Notes: generated from the sequence alone by a model not told the origin. 64,000 nucleotides of DNA from Chamaesiphon sp041738715 (GCA_041738715.1 JBGSPI010000018.1:1-64000), one strand, 5' to 3'. Counted from the stretch's first letter, positions 8,036 through 17,651 are shown. Made by a program: numbers and translations.

Positions 8036-9220
8036 ATGAGTGGAATGTCGATAGGTGATGTCCTGACACAGAGTGAAACATTACCACCAACTCCTTACCA
8101 GGCACAGGATCTTGCTCGCTTACTAGAATCTTTACGGCAACAGCAGGTGAATGGCACTTTGCAGTTGGAAGTAGAAGTACCTTCTGGTCAAAAATGGCAG
8201 CGAATTTTGGTGTGGTATAAAGGTGAGATCACCTATGGTGGTAGTCGATCGATCGATCGCGGCGAACTGATCCGCAAATTGATTCAGAAGTTTAAACCAG
8301 AATATTTGCAGTCGATCGAGAGTTGGTTGACGCAACAGCTAGTGAATCCCTACACTAGTCGAGAATTGTTAAATGTCCTCGTTACTCGTCAGGTGCTGAC
8401 GTGGGAACAGATCGAAAATTGGGCACAGGGACAGGTCGTATTTACCCTCGAACAGGTAATTAGTTTCGGCGGTAAATACCGTTTTATCCCTCATGGGGAG
8501 ATTGACTTCTATCACGGGGCTGAAGGACGAGGTTTAAATTGGAATCAGTTAATGTTAGCTGTCAATACCCGTCAGCAGTATTGGAGCAAAATTAGTAATT
8601 TGATTCCAGATATTGCCGCAGTACCCCTGGCGGTTACGCCAGCTACTTTGGCGAAAATTACTGAACTAGCAGTCAAACAGCACGTTCAAAAATGGTTTGA
8701 CGGACAAAGAACGATCGTCGATATTGCCATTGCCCTCGATCGCGATCCGCTTCAGGTTGCCCGTTCCTATGCTCAGTGGGCGCAAGTTGGCTGGATGCAG
8801 TGCAAAATGCCGATTGTTGAGGCTCCTCAGTCGCTTGCGCCGGTGGAATTGCCGATCGTTTTATCGGTAGATGATAGTCCGATCGTCCAAACGCGGATTA
8901 AGCGGGCTTTAAGCGAACATTGTCAGGTTTTACTAGCCAATGATGCGATGAGTGCCCTGCACCTGCTAGCACGGCAACCTGTCGATGTAATCTTGCTGGA
9001 TGTGACGATGCCAGGGATTGATGGCATCGAGCTATGTCAGACGCTGCGCCGGATGAGTAAGTTTGCGCAACTGCCGATTATCATGCTCACCGCTAAAGAT
9101 AAAAGTTACGATCGAGCATTAGCTGAAATGGTTGGCGCGACAGAATATCTCACCAAGCCACTAGATGATGACAAATTGATAGCGATTGTTAATCAATATG
9201 CTAAAGGTGGGCATATTTAA
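8036..9220 (+). CDS. PatA/PixG-type response regulator (PATAN + receiver)
   Basis: The product is 394 aa. The N-terminal ~250 residues match the PATAN/DUF4388 region of cyanobacterial PatA-type regulators (DLARLLESLRQQQVNGTLQLEV...WKGEI-like start, later a winged-helix-like section). A CheY-like receiver follows, with IVLSVDDSP, the phospho-acceptor in DVILLDVTMPGIDG, MLTAKD and the conserved lysine in YLTKPLDD. In the Synechocystis pix and pil clusters the first gene is of this type. It is probably the output regulator phosphorylated by CheA. A near start at ATG 8045 is also possible. It begins the operon here. Confidence 0.88.
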   Translation: MSGMSIGDVLTQSETLPPTPYQAQDLARLLESLRQQQVNGTLQLEVEVPSGQKWQRILVWYKGEITYGGSRSIDRGELIRKLIQKFKPEYLQSIESWLTQQLVNPYTSRELLNVLVTRQVLTWEQIENWAQGQVVFTLEQVISFGGKYRFIPHGEIDFYHGAEGRGLNWNQLMLAVNTRQQYWSKISNLIPDIAAVPLAVTPATLAKITELAVKQHVQKWFDGQRTIVDIAIALDRDPLQVARSYAQWAQVGWMQCKMPIVEAPQSLAPVELPIVLSVDDSPIVQTRIKRALSEHCQVLLANDAMSALHLLARQPVDVILLDVTMPGIDGIELCQTLRRMSKFAQLPIIMLTAKDKSYDRALAEMVGATEYLTKPLDDDKLIAIVNQYAKGGHI

Positions 9221-9259
9221 TGATGAGTCAAGCGAATATAATTTTACTTAATAAAAGTT

Positions 9260-10312
9260 ATGTCAGATGAGCAGTATCTGATCTTTAGTTTACATGGCTC
9301 ACTATACGGAATTAGTGCCTCTTTGGTGCAGGAAATCTTTTGGTTGCCTGAGCTACACTCATTAGCCACTGCTCCCCGCGATATTATTGGCATGTTTAAC
9401 TGGCGATCGCGCATGGTGCCAATGATGCACTTAGATTTGCGATTTAGTCGAGAGTTTTCTGGCTGTAATTTGACCGATCGAGCGATCGTGGTGCAATGGG
9501 AAGATACTTATCTAGGTATAGTTGCCCATGAAGTTTATGATGTCGAAACTCTTGCGGCTCAACCGCTAGATCTAGACGCGCTTTCCAGTCGTCAAGTCGC
9601 CAGCGATCGCCAATTGATTAGTGGTATCGCCCAATTTAACCAGCAACCAGTTATCTGTCTCGATCTCGATCGATTGATCCGCGAACCAAATCCAATCGAC
9701 GAATTAGAGCCTGGATCTACTCTAGTTCAGATAGTTGGCGGTAACGATTTCTACAGCCGTTGTTGTCCCCAGGCGACTCCTGCCGATCGGGCGATCTTTG
9801 CCACTCGTGCTGAAAGACTCAAAGTAGCAGTTGTTGAGACTCAAATTAGTAGCGATCGAGGTATTCTGGTTGTCCAAATTGGGGCAGAATCGATTGGCTT
9901 ACCGATGGAACTAGTTGTGGATGTGGATACACTCGTTGGCGGCACCTCTCACCAAGAGAATCGTTTTCCACTCTCTCCAGTACCAGTTGCGCCCAGCTAT
10001 ATTTTGGGACAAATTAACTGGCGAGGTGAGATTTTGCCTGTCTTAGAACTGGGATCTGTATTGAAAATTCAACAACTACCGCGTCAAGAATTAGTTGTAG
10101 TAAAAGTTGGTGAAATCTCGGTGGGAATTGCCGTTGATCGGATTTTTGATGTGTTCTATCTTGATGATAGTCAAATTGACTCAGTACCGATTTCAGTTAA
10201 CAGTCAACTCCGTACTTATTTGCGCGGCGTGACAAAATATGCTGATGGTTTGATGTATCTGCTCAAACTCCAGGAGTTGATCGAGCGAGAATTTTTATCT
10301 ACTGGCGTTTAA
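9260..10312 (+). CDS. Double CheW-domain adaptor protein
   Basis: The product is 350 aa and contains two CheW-like domains. The first is at about residues 1-145 (YLIFSLHGSLYGISASLVQEIFWLPELHSLATAPRDIIGMFNWRSRMVPMMHLDLRF). The second is at about 190-345 (GILVVQIGAESIGLPMELVVDV...PSYILGQINWRGEILPVLELGSVL...ELVVVKVGEISVGIAVDRIFDV). Each carries the G..NWRG.I.P/M..L core. CheW couples receptors to CheA. The usual cyanobacterial CheW (PixI) is a single domain, so the tandem form is notable. It starts 39 bases after the regulator and 54 bases before MCP1. Confidence 0.88.
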   Translation: MSDEQYLIFSLHGSLYGISASLVQEIFWLPELHSLATAPRDIIGMFNWRSRMVPMMHLDLRFSREFSGCNLTDRAIVVQWEDTYLGIVAHEVYDVETLAAQPLDLDALSSRQVASDRQLISGIAQFNQQPVICLDLDRLIREPNPIDELEPGSTLVQIVGGNDFYSRCCPQATPADRAIFATRAERLKVAVVETQISSDRGILVVQIGAESIGLPMELVVDVDTLVGGTSHQENRFPLSPVPVAPSYILGQINWRGEILPVLELGSVLKIQQLPRQELVVVKVGEISVGIAVDRIFDVFYLDDSQIDSVPISVNSQLRTYLRGVTKYADGLMYLLKLQELIEREFLSTGV

Positions 10313-10366
10313 TCCTCTAAATATCTAGCAATTAGTCACTCAAACTAAGCATAACTACCAAATTCT

Positions 10367-12175
10367 ATGTCAACTAACTTGTGGACAAAAGTAAGTAATC
10401 TATCATTCAAACAAAAGGCAACATTCGCAGCTATTGCACTGGGTGTTATCCCGATCACCGTAATTGGGACACTGAACTATCTCCAAGTAACTAGCGCAAG
10501 CCAAAAACAAGCTGCAAAAACCCAAAAAGCTAAGGCAGAAGATGTCGCGGATAAACTTAACCGCTTTGTGTTTGAACGATATGGAGACGTGCAAATTCTC
10601 GCTTCATTACCCGTTTTCGCCGATGCAAAAGTAGCTGCAATTACTTCTGTGGAGAATAAGGCAAAACTGCTCGATCGATTTGTTAGTGCGTACCAAGTTT
10701 ATGATAGTATTGCTGTTTTTGATATTAAAGGTACTTTAATTGCTCAAAGCAAAGGAGAATCTTTAACTAAAATCAATCATCTCCAACGTCAGTATTTTCA
10801 GGATGCTTTAAAAACAGGTAAAGCAGTGATTTCTAATCCTGAACCCAGTCGATATACTGGCATAAATTCTGTATTTTTTGCGGCACCAATTCGAGATTTA
10901 GTGACAAATGAAATTATCGGAGTAGTGCGAACAAGATCTCCCGTCGATCGATTGTCCGTACCGCTGAAAGACTTTGCCAACAAATCTGAAGATTATCATA
11001 TCATCGATCTCAAAACTAACAAAATATTTATTAGTTCTAACAGTCAATATCAAAATAAGCCACAAACGCCAGAGATGGCGCAGGCAAGACAGACAGGTGG
11101 AGTAGTACAGCATCAATCTAAGGCGAACAAAACTCAAAATGCCTCCACTGACCGCACAGAACTGATGAGTGCGGCTGTCTTTAATAAGTTGGAAGGGATG
11201 CCAGAATTGCCTTGGGCGGCAGTAGCGACGATCGAAGAGAATGCTGCCTATGTGGAACTCCAAGGGCTATTATTGACGATTCTCGGTGGGGCTGGGTTCA
11301 CGGCAGCGTTGACGGTCACGGCATCAACCTTCCTTGCAGATCGCATTATCAAATATATTCAAGGTGCGATCGCCACGATTACTAATTCGGCCAATGAAAT
11401 CGTCGATACAGTCCAGTCACAGGAAATCGTGGTTAACCAACAGGCGAACTCAGCAATCTCGACGACGGATACCATCAACCAACTAGAAACCATCTCCAGT
11501 GAGACAGCCGAGCAAGCTGCCGCTTCGGCAACTGGAGCCAGACAAGCCCTGTCCCTCGCGGAAGAGGGCACCCAGGCTGTACAAGAAACTCTCCGTGGAA
11601 TGTCCGAATTACGTGAGAGTGTGGATGAAATTGCCCTGCAAATCGTCAATCTTGGCGAACAAACCGGACAAATTACTACTGTATCCGATCTGGTATCAGA
11701 CCTCGCCAAACAAACCAACATGCTCGCACTCAAGGCTGCGGTAGAAGCAGCACGGGTGGGCGAACAAGGCAAAGGATTTGGCGTAGTTGCCGGAGAAATT
11801 CGCAAACTAGCCGAAGAAAGCAAAAAATCAGCCCAGAAGATTAATAATCTGGCAACAGATATTCAAATCGCGATTAACCGCACTGTGATGGTGACAGATC
11901 TCGGGACAAAAACAGTAACAGAGGGGATTCAACTCGCCGAAAACACCGCAGCCACCTTTATCGGGGTGACAGATGCCGTCAATAACGTATTCTTGAACTC
12001 CCAGCAAATCTCGTCCAGTGCCAAACAGCAAGCAACAGCCATCCAACAGGTACTTGGCGCGATGACGATGATTTCCCAAGGTTCACAAGAAAGTGCCGTC
12101 GGTATGCACCGAGTCAAAACCTCCACCAGAGAACTCAACCAGATTGCCGATGAGTTACAAGGAGTGGTGAGTTAG
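10367..12175 (+). CDS. Methyl-accepting chemotaxis protein 1 (Cache sensor, no HAMP)
   Basis: The product is 602 aa. A first membrane helix (AAIALGVIPITVIGTLNYLQ, residues ~20-42) is followed by an extracytoplasmic Cache-like sensor (YDSIAVFDIKGTLIAQSKGES...RQYFQDALKTGKAVISNP) and a second helix near residue 300. The signalling coiled coil then follows with no recognisable HAMP domain. The hairpin tip reads QTNMLALKAAVEAARVGEQGKGFGVVAGEIRKLAEES. The normally invariant Asn of LALNAA is Lys here and ARAGE is ARVGE. The partner MCP2 keeps both. The C-terminal signalling region is closely similar to MCP2, so the pair arose by duplication. Confidence 0.9.
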   Translation: MSTNLWTKVSNLSFKQKATFAAIALGVIPITVIGTLNYLQVTSASQKQAAKTQKAKAEDVADKLNRFVFERYGDVQILASLPVFADAKVAAITSVENKAKLLDRFVSAYQVYDSIAVFDIKGTLIAQSKGESLTKINHLQRQYFQDALKTGKAVISNPEPSRYTGINSVFFAAPIRDLVTNEIIGVVRTRSPVDRLSVPLKDFANKSEDYHIIDLKTNKIFISSNSQYQNKPQTPEMAQARQTGGVVQHQSKANKTQNASTDRTELMSAAVFNKLEGMPELPWAAVATIEENAAYVELQGLLLTILGGAGFTAALTVTASTFLADRIIKYIQGAIATITNSANEIVDTVQSQEIVVNQQANSAISTTDTINQLETISSETAEQAAASATGARQALSLAEEGTQAVQETLRGMSELRESVDEIALQIVNLGEQTGQITTVSDLVSDLAKQTNMLALKAAVEAARVGEQGKGFGVVAGEIRKLAEESKKSAQKINNLATDIQIAINRTVMVTDLGTKTVTEGIQLAENTAATFIGVTDAVNNVFLNSQQISSSAKQQATAIQQVLGAMTMISQGSQESAVGMHRVKTSTRELNQIADELQGVVS

Positions 12176-12249
12176 GCTTTAGCACTTAGCACTTAGCCTA
12201 ACAACCCCTAACCCCTAATCCCTAACCCCTCTAACCCCTACCCCTACCT
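12176..12249. repeat. Degenerate AGCACTT / CCCTAAC tandem repeat spacer
   Basis: The spacer between the two MCP genes consists of TTAGCACTTAGCACTT followed by runs of CCCTAAC-like units. It has no coding potential and resembles the other heptamer tracts. Because the operon continues on the same strand across it, it is presumably transcribed. Confidence 0.8.
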
Positions 12250-14061
12250 ATGCTCACTACATTTACCAGCAAATTCCAAGACCGCTTCAATAGCCTAAAC
12301 TTCAAATCCAAAGCAATCTCGGTTGCTGTATTACTTTCGACTGTACCTGTTCTAGGGATTGGTACATTGGCTTACGTGGTAGCCCATGATGGTCTCCAGA
12401 CATCGGAAATCGATCAGCAGCAATACGTTGCAGAGTCATTTAAAGGTAACTTAATCCGATTTATGATCCTGCGGCGAAAAGATATTCAAAGTTTGTCAGT
12501 ATCTTCAGTATTGACAAATCCTAAACTGAGAGCGAGTAGCTCAGTCGCCGAAATCGAAACTTATTTAGATCGATTTGCCGATACTTATAAGTTTTATGAC
12601 AGTATCAGTATCTTAGATTTACAAGGCAATTCTCTATACGTCACCAAAGGAAGCGATCGCGCAAATCGTAGCGATCGAGCTTACTTCAAAGAGACAGTCA
12701 AAACTGGTAAAGCCCAGTTTACTAACGCGGAGATTTCTACAAGTTCAGGTAAAGCTGTATTTCACATTACCGCACCCATTCGTGATACTACCACAGGACA
12801 ATTAATTGGGGTCGTGCGGGCGCGGATGCCAGTTGAAGCGGTCAAAGTACTAGCTCAAGCATACACCGATGAGAAGAGTAAGAATGAGTGGCATATTCTG
12901 GATAGAAACTCCAATAAATTTATTCTTGCTCAAGAAGAAGAACAAATTGGGCGTGGGGGGAATGACTTTTCAAATTATGAAAAACTCAAAGCTTCTGACA
13001 AGCCAACTACGCTTCATGATATCGATAAAATTGACAACAAGGATCAACTTGTCACTTATCTCGCTATCCCTGCAACCAAAGAAATACCCGACCTCGGGCT
13101 GACAGTATTGATCGCCAAAGATAATGCCGATATCTTTGCCAAAGAGCAAGGGCTGATTGGGGTAATTGCCCTAGGATCGCTGGCAGCCGGCGGTTTAACA
13201 TTGGGTCTATCTCTGTTGCTCAGTAGTCGTGTGACCAACTTTATCAAACAACTAGCCGACTCGATCGTCACCTCATCTGGCGCGATCGTTGATACGGTGG
13301 AGATGCAAGAAGTCACCGTTAACATGCAGGCGAATTCGGCGATCTCGACTAGTAATACAGTCAACGATCTAGGGGCGATTTCGTTCCAATCCGCTGAACA
13401 AGCCGAAGCATCCGCAGCAGGTGCCCGCCAAGCACTCTCCCTCGCCGAAGACGGAACACGGGCGGTACAACAGACACTCCAAGGAATGGCTGGACTCCGC
13501 GACAAAGTAGATGCGATCGCTCAACAAATTGTCAATCTCAGCGAACAAACCGGACAGATTACCGTGGTTTCGGATCTGGTGGCAGACTTGGCAAGCCAAA
13601 CGAACATGCTCGCCCTCAACGCAGCGGTTGAAGCAGCCCGAGCAGGCGAACAGGGGAAAGGCTTTAGTGTAGTTGCCAGTGAAATTCGGAAACTAGCCGA
13701 CCAAAGTAAACAATCTGCGGACAAAATTAACGCCCTAGCGGAAGATATTCAATCAGCAATTAACCGGACGGTAATGGTAACAGATGAAGGAACGAAAACG
13801 GTAGAAGAAGGGATCGACCTCGCCCAATCCACCGCCGCCACCTTCGCCGGGGTGACAGATGCCGTCAATAACGTGTTCTTGAACTCCCAACAAATCTCGA
13901 CTAGTGCCAAACAACAAGCGGTATCAATCCAGCAGGTACTCACCTCGATGACGATGATCTCCCAAGGATCGCAAGAAAGTGCTGTCGGGATGCACCAAGT
14001 GAAGATGACAACTAGAGAGTTGAATCAGGTAGCGGATGAGTTGAAGGCAGCAGTAGTCTAG
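12250..14061 (+). CDS. Methyl-accepting chemotaxis protein 2 (Cache sensor, no HAMP)
   Basis: The product is 603 aa with the same plan as MCP1. A first helix (VAVLLSTVPVLGIGTLAYVV, ~25-46) precedes a Cache-type sensor (YDSISILDLQGNSLYVTKGSDRANRSDRAYFKETVKTGKAQFTNAE, APIRDTTTGQLIGVVRARMP). A second helix is near 295-320, then the signalling domain follows without HAMP. The tip is canonical: SQTNMLALNAAVEAARAGEQGKGFSVVASEIRKLADQS. The sensors of MCP1 and MCP2 differ strongly while the signalling halves are almost the same, so they probably sense different ligands through one CheA. CheA follows 12 bases downstream. Confidence 0.93.
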   Translation: MLTTFTSKFQDRFNSLNFKSKAISVAVLLSTVPVLGIGTLAYVVAHDGLQTSEIDQQQYVAESFKGNLIRFMILRRKDIQSLSVSSVLTNPKLRASSSVAEIETYLDRFADTYKFYDSISILDLQGNSLYVTKGSDRANRSDRAYFKETVKTGKAQFTNAEISTSSGKAVFHITAPIRDTTTGQLIGVVRARMPVEAVKVLAQAYTDEKSKNEWHILDRNSNKFILAQEEEQIGRGGNDFSNYEKLKASDKPTTLHDIDKIDNKDQLVTYLAIPATKEIPDLGLTVLIAKDNADIFAKEQGLIGVIALGSLAAGGLTLGLSLLLSSRVTNFIKQLADSIVTSSGAIVDTVEMQEVTVNMQANSAISTSNTVNDLGAISFQSAEQAEASAAGARQALSLAEDGTRAVQQTLQGMAGLRDKVDAIAQQIVNLSEQTGQITVVSDLVADLASQTNMLALNAAVEAARAGEQGKGFSVVASEIRKLADQSKQSADKINALAEDIQSAINRTVMVTDEGTKTVEEGIDLAQSTAATFAGVTDAVNNVFLNSQQISTSAKQQAVSIQQVLTSMTMISQGSQESAVGMHQVKMTTRELNQVADELKAAVV

Positions 14062-14073
14062 GGATTAAGTAAT

Positions 14074-16986
14074 ATGTACATTGACGACGAAGAACTCCGA
14101 GAACTCTACAAAACCTCCAGTGCCGAGCATATCCAGGCGATCGAGTCGGCATTGATGCAGTTGGAAAAACAACCACAAGATCCCGCAATAGTCAAGGAAT
14201 TATTACGCTCTGCCCATACACTCAAGGGTGACTCGCGGATGCTAGGGGTGGAGGATGTGGAAACTCTCGTCCACCAAATCGAGGAGTGCTTGATGCCGAT
14301 TGAAAAGGGTCAGGCAAGTATGACACAAGAGTTATGCGACCGGCTATATAGTGGGCTGGATACGATCAAGCAATTAGCGCATACTGCGATCACTGGTGAA
14401 CCGAACAATGTCAATATGTTTTACGTATTGGCAACTTTGATGGGGGATAGCGGTGCGAATCCGGCAGTTAGCCGGGTGCCCACTGTTACCCCAACACCAG
14501 TGATCCCAGCACCGACGATCGATGAACACGATCTGTTTGAGCTAGAGCCGATTTTGCCTGTTGACGATGCCCTGAGTGCAGATCGATCTGTTTTTGCTGA
14601 ATCGATAGTCGATTCTCCGTTGGTAGAAGACTTGCCTTCTCTCCGAGAAGCTTCTGCTAAGGCAGAGGCTTCTGCTAAGGCAGAGGCTTCACCAACGCCA
14701 ACGCGAACGGCACAGGAGAGTCTACGGCAACGATTTTTGTTTCCAGAGGCTACGTCCACACTTGAGGGTGAAGATAGTTTGTTTCCGCCAGTTACAACTA
14801 CCGAACAGTCATCACCACCCACCCAACTGCAAGCAGATTTCTTGAATTTGGCATCCGAGTTATTTCCCACTGACTCTACACTCCCAGCATTAGATAGTCG
14901 AGCAGTATTTAATGACTTTACGCTCATTCCAGGTACGGCAGATGTGTCGGAGATCGATCGAGCATTTCCGTCAGATGATGATTTGGATCTATTTGCCAGT
15001 CATGAGTTTGACTCCTCACTGGATACTTTCGATCTGTCGATCGAGGAAGAGCCGATCGATCCTCACGAAGATCGACTCTTCCCTGCGGTAGACGATCTAT
15101 TGATGCCACCACTGGCAGATCCAGTGATGTCAGAAGTTGTCGATGTAACTCCTTTACCGGCAACAGTTGTGTCTCCAGAACCAACTCCCGCTGCTCCTCC
15201 ACCACCGCCAACGCCAACGATCTCGAACAACACCCAAATCGATACAATTCGGGTAGCGGCAAACCAACTAGATACCCTCATGGGGCAAGCTGGGGAAATC
15301 AATGTCATCAACCAGCAAATTGCCAGTCGATTGCCGGATCTTGAGGCTCTGCTAGCACTCTGGGATACTGGCAACCGAGACTATCAACGGATCCAATCAC
15401 TCATCCCCGAACTTCCGGTCGGGTCGCCGGTACACAATCATCTCCATCATGTTCAACAGCAATGGGAACAGATGGGCGAACTGATTGGTAAATTCAAACA
15501 GTTAATCACTGGAGATAGTTCTCGACTCGATCTGGTCACTTCCGCCCTCGAATCTGGCGTAAAAAAACTCCGCCTCTTGCCACTTTCGACTATTTTCAAT
15601 CTCTTTCCCCGCATGGTGAGAGATTTAGCGAAAACCCAGTCTAAAGAAATTAATTTTGCGATCGAAGGCGGTGACTTACTCCTCGATAAACGGCTGCTAG
15701 AGGAGATTAAAGACCCCTTAATGCATCTACTGCGGAATGCGATCGATCATGGGCTAGAAACGCCCACGGAACGCCAACAACAGGGTAAACCAGCCGCCGC
15801 CAAGCTGCTGATTCAAGTCCATCAAACTGGCAACCAAACTACGATCGAGATCGCTGACGATGGGCGGGGTTTAGACATACAAAAGATTAAAGCTACCGCG
15901 ATTAAACGGGGTTTGCACACAGAAGCAGAACTCGCCAGTATGACAGTCAACCAAATCCAATCGCTGATCTTCGCACCGGGCTTTTCCACCCGCACGCGAG
16001 TGACTGAGCTATCGGGACGGGGTGTGGGATTGGATATCGTCCGCACAAATGTCGAACGGCTCAAAGGCTCCGTCGATGTCGAATCCTCGCCCAATCAAGG
16101 CTGTACATTTCGCATCAACCTCAGTCACACGATCGGTAGTTCCAGTGTGATGATGGTCGAAGTCCACGAGCGGATTTATGCCATCCCCGTGGAATTCGTC
16201 GATCGGATGTTGCTGCTCAATAAGGCAGAAATCTTTTCCCTGGGCGGCACTCCCACCACCAACATCGCCGGACAGACGATGACAGTGGCGTGGCTGGCAG
16301 ATATCCTTGCCCTCCCGGCGATCGCGCCGACTTCCCCCGTCGAGGTGACTCGAACTACCAACTCGGTTGCTTGTCTCCTACTCCAGTCAGGACGGCGACA
16401 ATTGGCACTACTAGTTGATCGTATTCGCGATCAGCAGCTAGTCACGATCGAGTCACCCCATCCCATCCTCAAAAATGTCCCCCACTTAGCTGGCTCGACA
16501 ATTTTGGGAACGGGGGAAGTCTGCTTGGTACTCAATCCGCTCGATCTATTTGCGACTGCTGCGGGGGTTAAACCTCAATCTTCGGCAATCGATCCTCTAG
16601 CTGCTACGATCCCCTCTGATACCCCTCCATCCTTACTTTTGGTCGAAGACTCAGTGGTGATTCGGACACAGATGCAGCGAATTTTAACGGGGGCTGGCTA
16701 CCAAGTCACGGCGGCGAATGATGGCTTGGAGGGCTGGGAAAAACTCCAAACTGGACAATTCGATCTCGTCATTTCTGATGTCGAAATGCCTCGGTGGGGT
16801 GGACTGGAACTCACCACCGAAATCCGCAAACACTCTGAATACCAAGATCTGCCAGTGGTTCTAGTAACAACACTTTCCCACGCAGCGGATCGCGATCGCG
16901 GCATCCAAGCTGGCGCAAATGCCTATCTCACCAAAGGCGATTTCGACCAGCAACTCCTGCTAGACACACTCACAAGGTTGATCTAG
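14074..16986 (+). CDS. cheA: Hybrid CheA histidine kinase (HPt-kinase-CheW-receiver)
   Basis: The product is 970 aa. Order: HPt domain (SAHTLKGDSRMLG, phospho-His about residue 48); a long Pro/Ser/Asp-rich linker (~130-390) with two exact copies of an 18-base unit; dimerisation region; HATPase with N box HLLRNAIDHGLE (~550), DDGRGLD and GRGVGLDIV (~648); CheW domain; and a C-terminal receiver with LLLVEDSVVIRT and phospho-acceptor DLVISDVEMPRWGG (~902). This matches PixL/TaxAY-type CheAs of cyanobacterial phototaxis systems, which carry a receiver to pass phosphate to PatA- or CheB-type regulators. It lies between MCP2 and the CheB-like genes. Confidence 0.95.
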   Translation: MYIDDEELRELYKTSSAEHIQAIESALMQLEKQPQDPAIVKELLRSAHTLKGDSRMLGVEDVETLVHQIEECLMPIEKGQASMTQELCDRLYSGLDTIKQLAHTAITGEPNNVNMFYVLATLMGDSGANPAVSRVPTVTPTPVIPAPTIDEHDLFELEPILPVDDALSADRSVFAESIVDSPLVEDLPSLREASAKAEASAKAEASPTPTRTAQESLRQRFLFPEATSTLEGEDSLFPPVTTTEQSSPPTQLQADFLNLASELFPTDSTLPALDSRAVFNDFTLIPGTADVSEIDRAFPSDDDLDLFASHEFDSSLDTFDLSIEEEPIDPHEDRLFPAVDDLLMPPLADPVMSEVVDVTPLPATVVSPEPTPAAPPPPPTPTISNNTQIDTIRVAANQLDTLMGQAGEINVINQQIASRLPDLEALLALWDTGNRDYQRIQSLIPELPVGSPVHNHLHHVQQQWEQMGELIGKFKQLITGDSSRLDLVTSALESGVKKLRLLPLSTIFNLFPRMVRDLAKTQSKEINFAIEGGDLLLDKRLLEEIKDPLMHLLRNAIDHGLETPTERQQQGKPAAAKLLIQVHQTGNQTTIEIADDGRGLDIQKIKATAIKRGLHTEAELASMTVNQIQSLIFAPGFSTRTRVTELSGRGVGLDIVRTNVERLKGSVDVESSPNQGCTFRINLSHTIGSSSVMMVEVHERIYAIPVEFVDRMLLLNKAEIFSLGGTPTTNIAGQTMTVAWLADILALPAIAPTSPVEVTRTTNSVACLLLQSGRRQLALLVDRIRDQQLVTIESPHPILKNVPHLAGSTILGTGEVCLVLNPLDLFATAAGVKPQSSAIDPLAATIPSDTPPSLLLVEDSVVIRTQMQRILTGAGYQVTAANDGLEGWEKLQTGQFDLVISDVEMPRWGGLELTTEIRKHSEYQDLPVVLVTTLSHAADRDRGIQAGANAYLTKGDFDQQLLLDTLTRLI
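14650..14685 (+). repeat. Tandem 18-bp repeat inside cheA linker
   Basis: Two exact consecutive copies of GCTTCTGCTAAGGCAGAG lie in the linker between the HPt domain and the kinase core. They encode two in-frame ASAKAE units followed by a partial third. The repeat keeps the frame and lengthens a flexible linker; slipped-strand changes would alter linker length by six residues. Confidence 0.9.
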
Positions 16987-17065
16987 AGAGGAGAAGGACG
17001 CTTGCGTCCCAACGCCCAATTCCTAACTAAATTCTTATCCCCGATATACCTACGAGGTTAATTCA

Positions 17066-17494
17066 ATGGCTCCTACTAAAGTTCTCTTAGTTGAAGATTC
17101 TCCCGTTGCAATGGAATTGTTGCAACGTTTGTTCCGCAGTATTCCTGAAGTGGAAATTGTTGGCACAGCACGCAATGGTCAAGAAGCTCTCGCCATGATT
17201 CCCCGCGTCCAACCGGCGGTGATCTGTACTGACTTCCACATGGAGCCAGTCGATGGCTTGGAACTAACCAAACAAGTGATGGCAAACTATCCCTGCCCGA
17301 TTCTTGTCCTCAGCAACTCAGTCAAATCTGATGATACCAAAAATGTCTTCGCTCTCCTCCAAGCCGGAGTCTCTGATATATTCCCCAAACCCTTGGGTGG
17401 TGAATATGCGGAGTACGAAGCAATCAAACAGAAAATCGTCTCGAAAATCAAACTTCTGTCTGGCATGAAAGTCAAGGCAAGACCTCTGAGTTAG
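17066..17494 (+). CDS. Stand-alone receiver domain, CheB-like
   Basis: The product is 142 aa and is a receiver domain only: MAPTKVLLVEDSPVAMELLQ, VICTDFHMEPVDG with the acceptor Asp, VLSNSVKSDD, and DIFPKP with the conserved Lys. It is a near copy of the receiver of the next gene (KVLLVEDSLIALELLQ, VICTDLHMGPIDGLEL, DIFPKP) and stops within the linker, at the MKVKARPLS that matches the VTVKARSG linker of that protein. It has no methylesterase domain. It may be a duplicated and truncated cheB now acting as a CheY-like regulator or phosphate sink. Downstream lies a repeat-filled spacer before cheB. Confidence 0.85.
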   Translation: MAPTKVLLVEDSPVAMELLQRLFRSIPEVEIVGTARNGQEALAMIPRVQPAVICTDFHMEPVDGLELTKQVMANYPCPILVLSNSVKSDDTKNVFALLQAGVSDIFPKPLGGEYAEYEAIKQKIVSKIKLLSGMKVKARPLS

Positions 17495-17651
17495 GGTTTA
17501 GGGGTTAGGGGACAATTGACAGTCCCCAGTCCCTACTTCTCCTTTTGGAGAGGCTGCGCTAACGACTTCGTATCGCCAGAGGCGAGGCTAAGCCAACAGT
17601 GCAAGCTAATCCCCTAGTCCCCTAGTCCCCCAGTCCCCCCGTCCCCTCACC
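17495..17651. repeat. Heptamer and GGAGAGGCTGC-type dispersed repeat spacer
   Basis: The spacer begins with GGGTTTAGGGGTTAGGGG and ends with CCCCTAGT/CCCCCAGT tandem units. In the middle is GGAGAGGCTGC (17547-17557) with CGCCAGAG (17574-17581), an inverted-repeat element whose core recurs inside recG near 26254. No gene is seen. It separates the lone receiver from cheB. Confidence 0.75.

Noticed and set aside
11359..13943. Several minus-strand frames (60-150 codons) within the MCP genes
   Set aside because: Antisense shadows of the low-complexity Ala/Ser/Gln-rich signalling coils.
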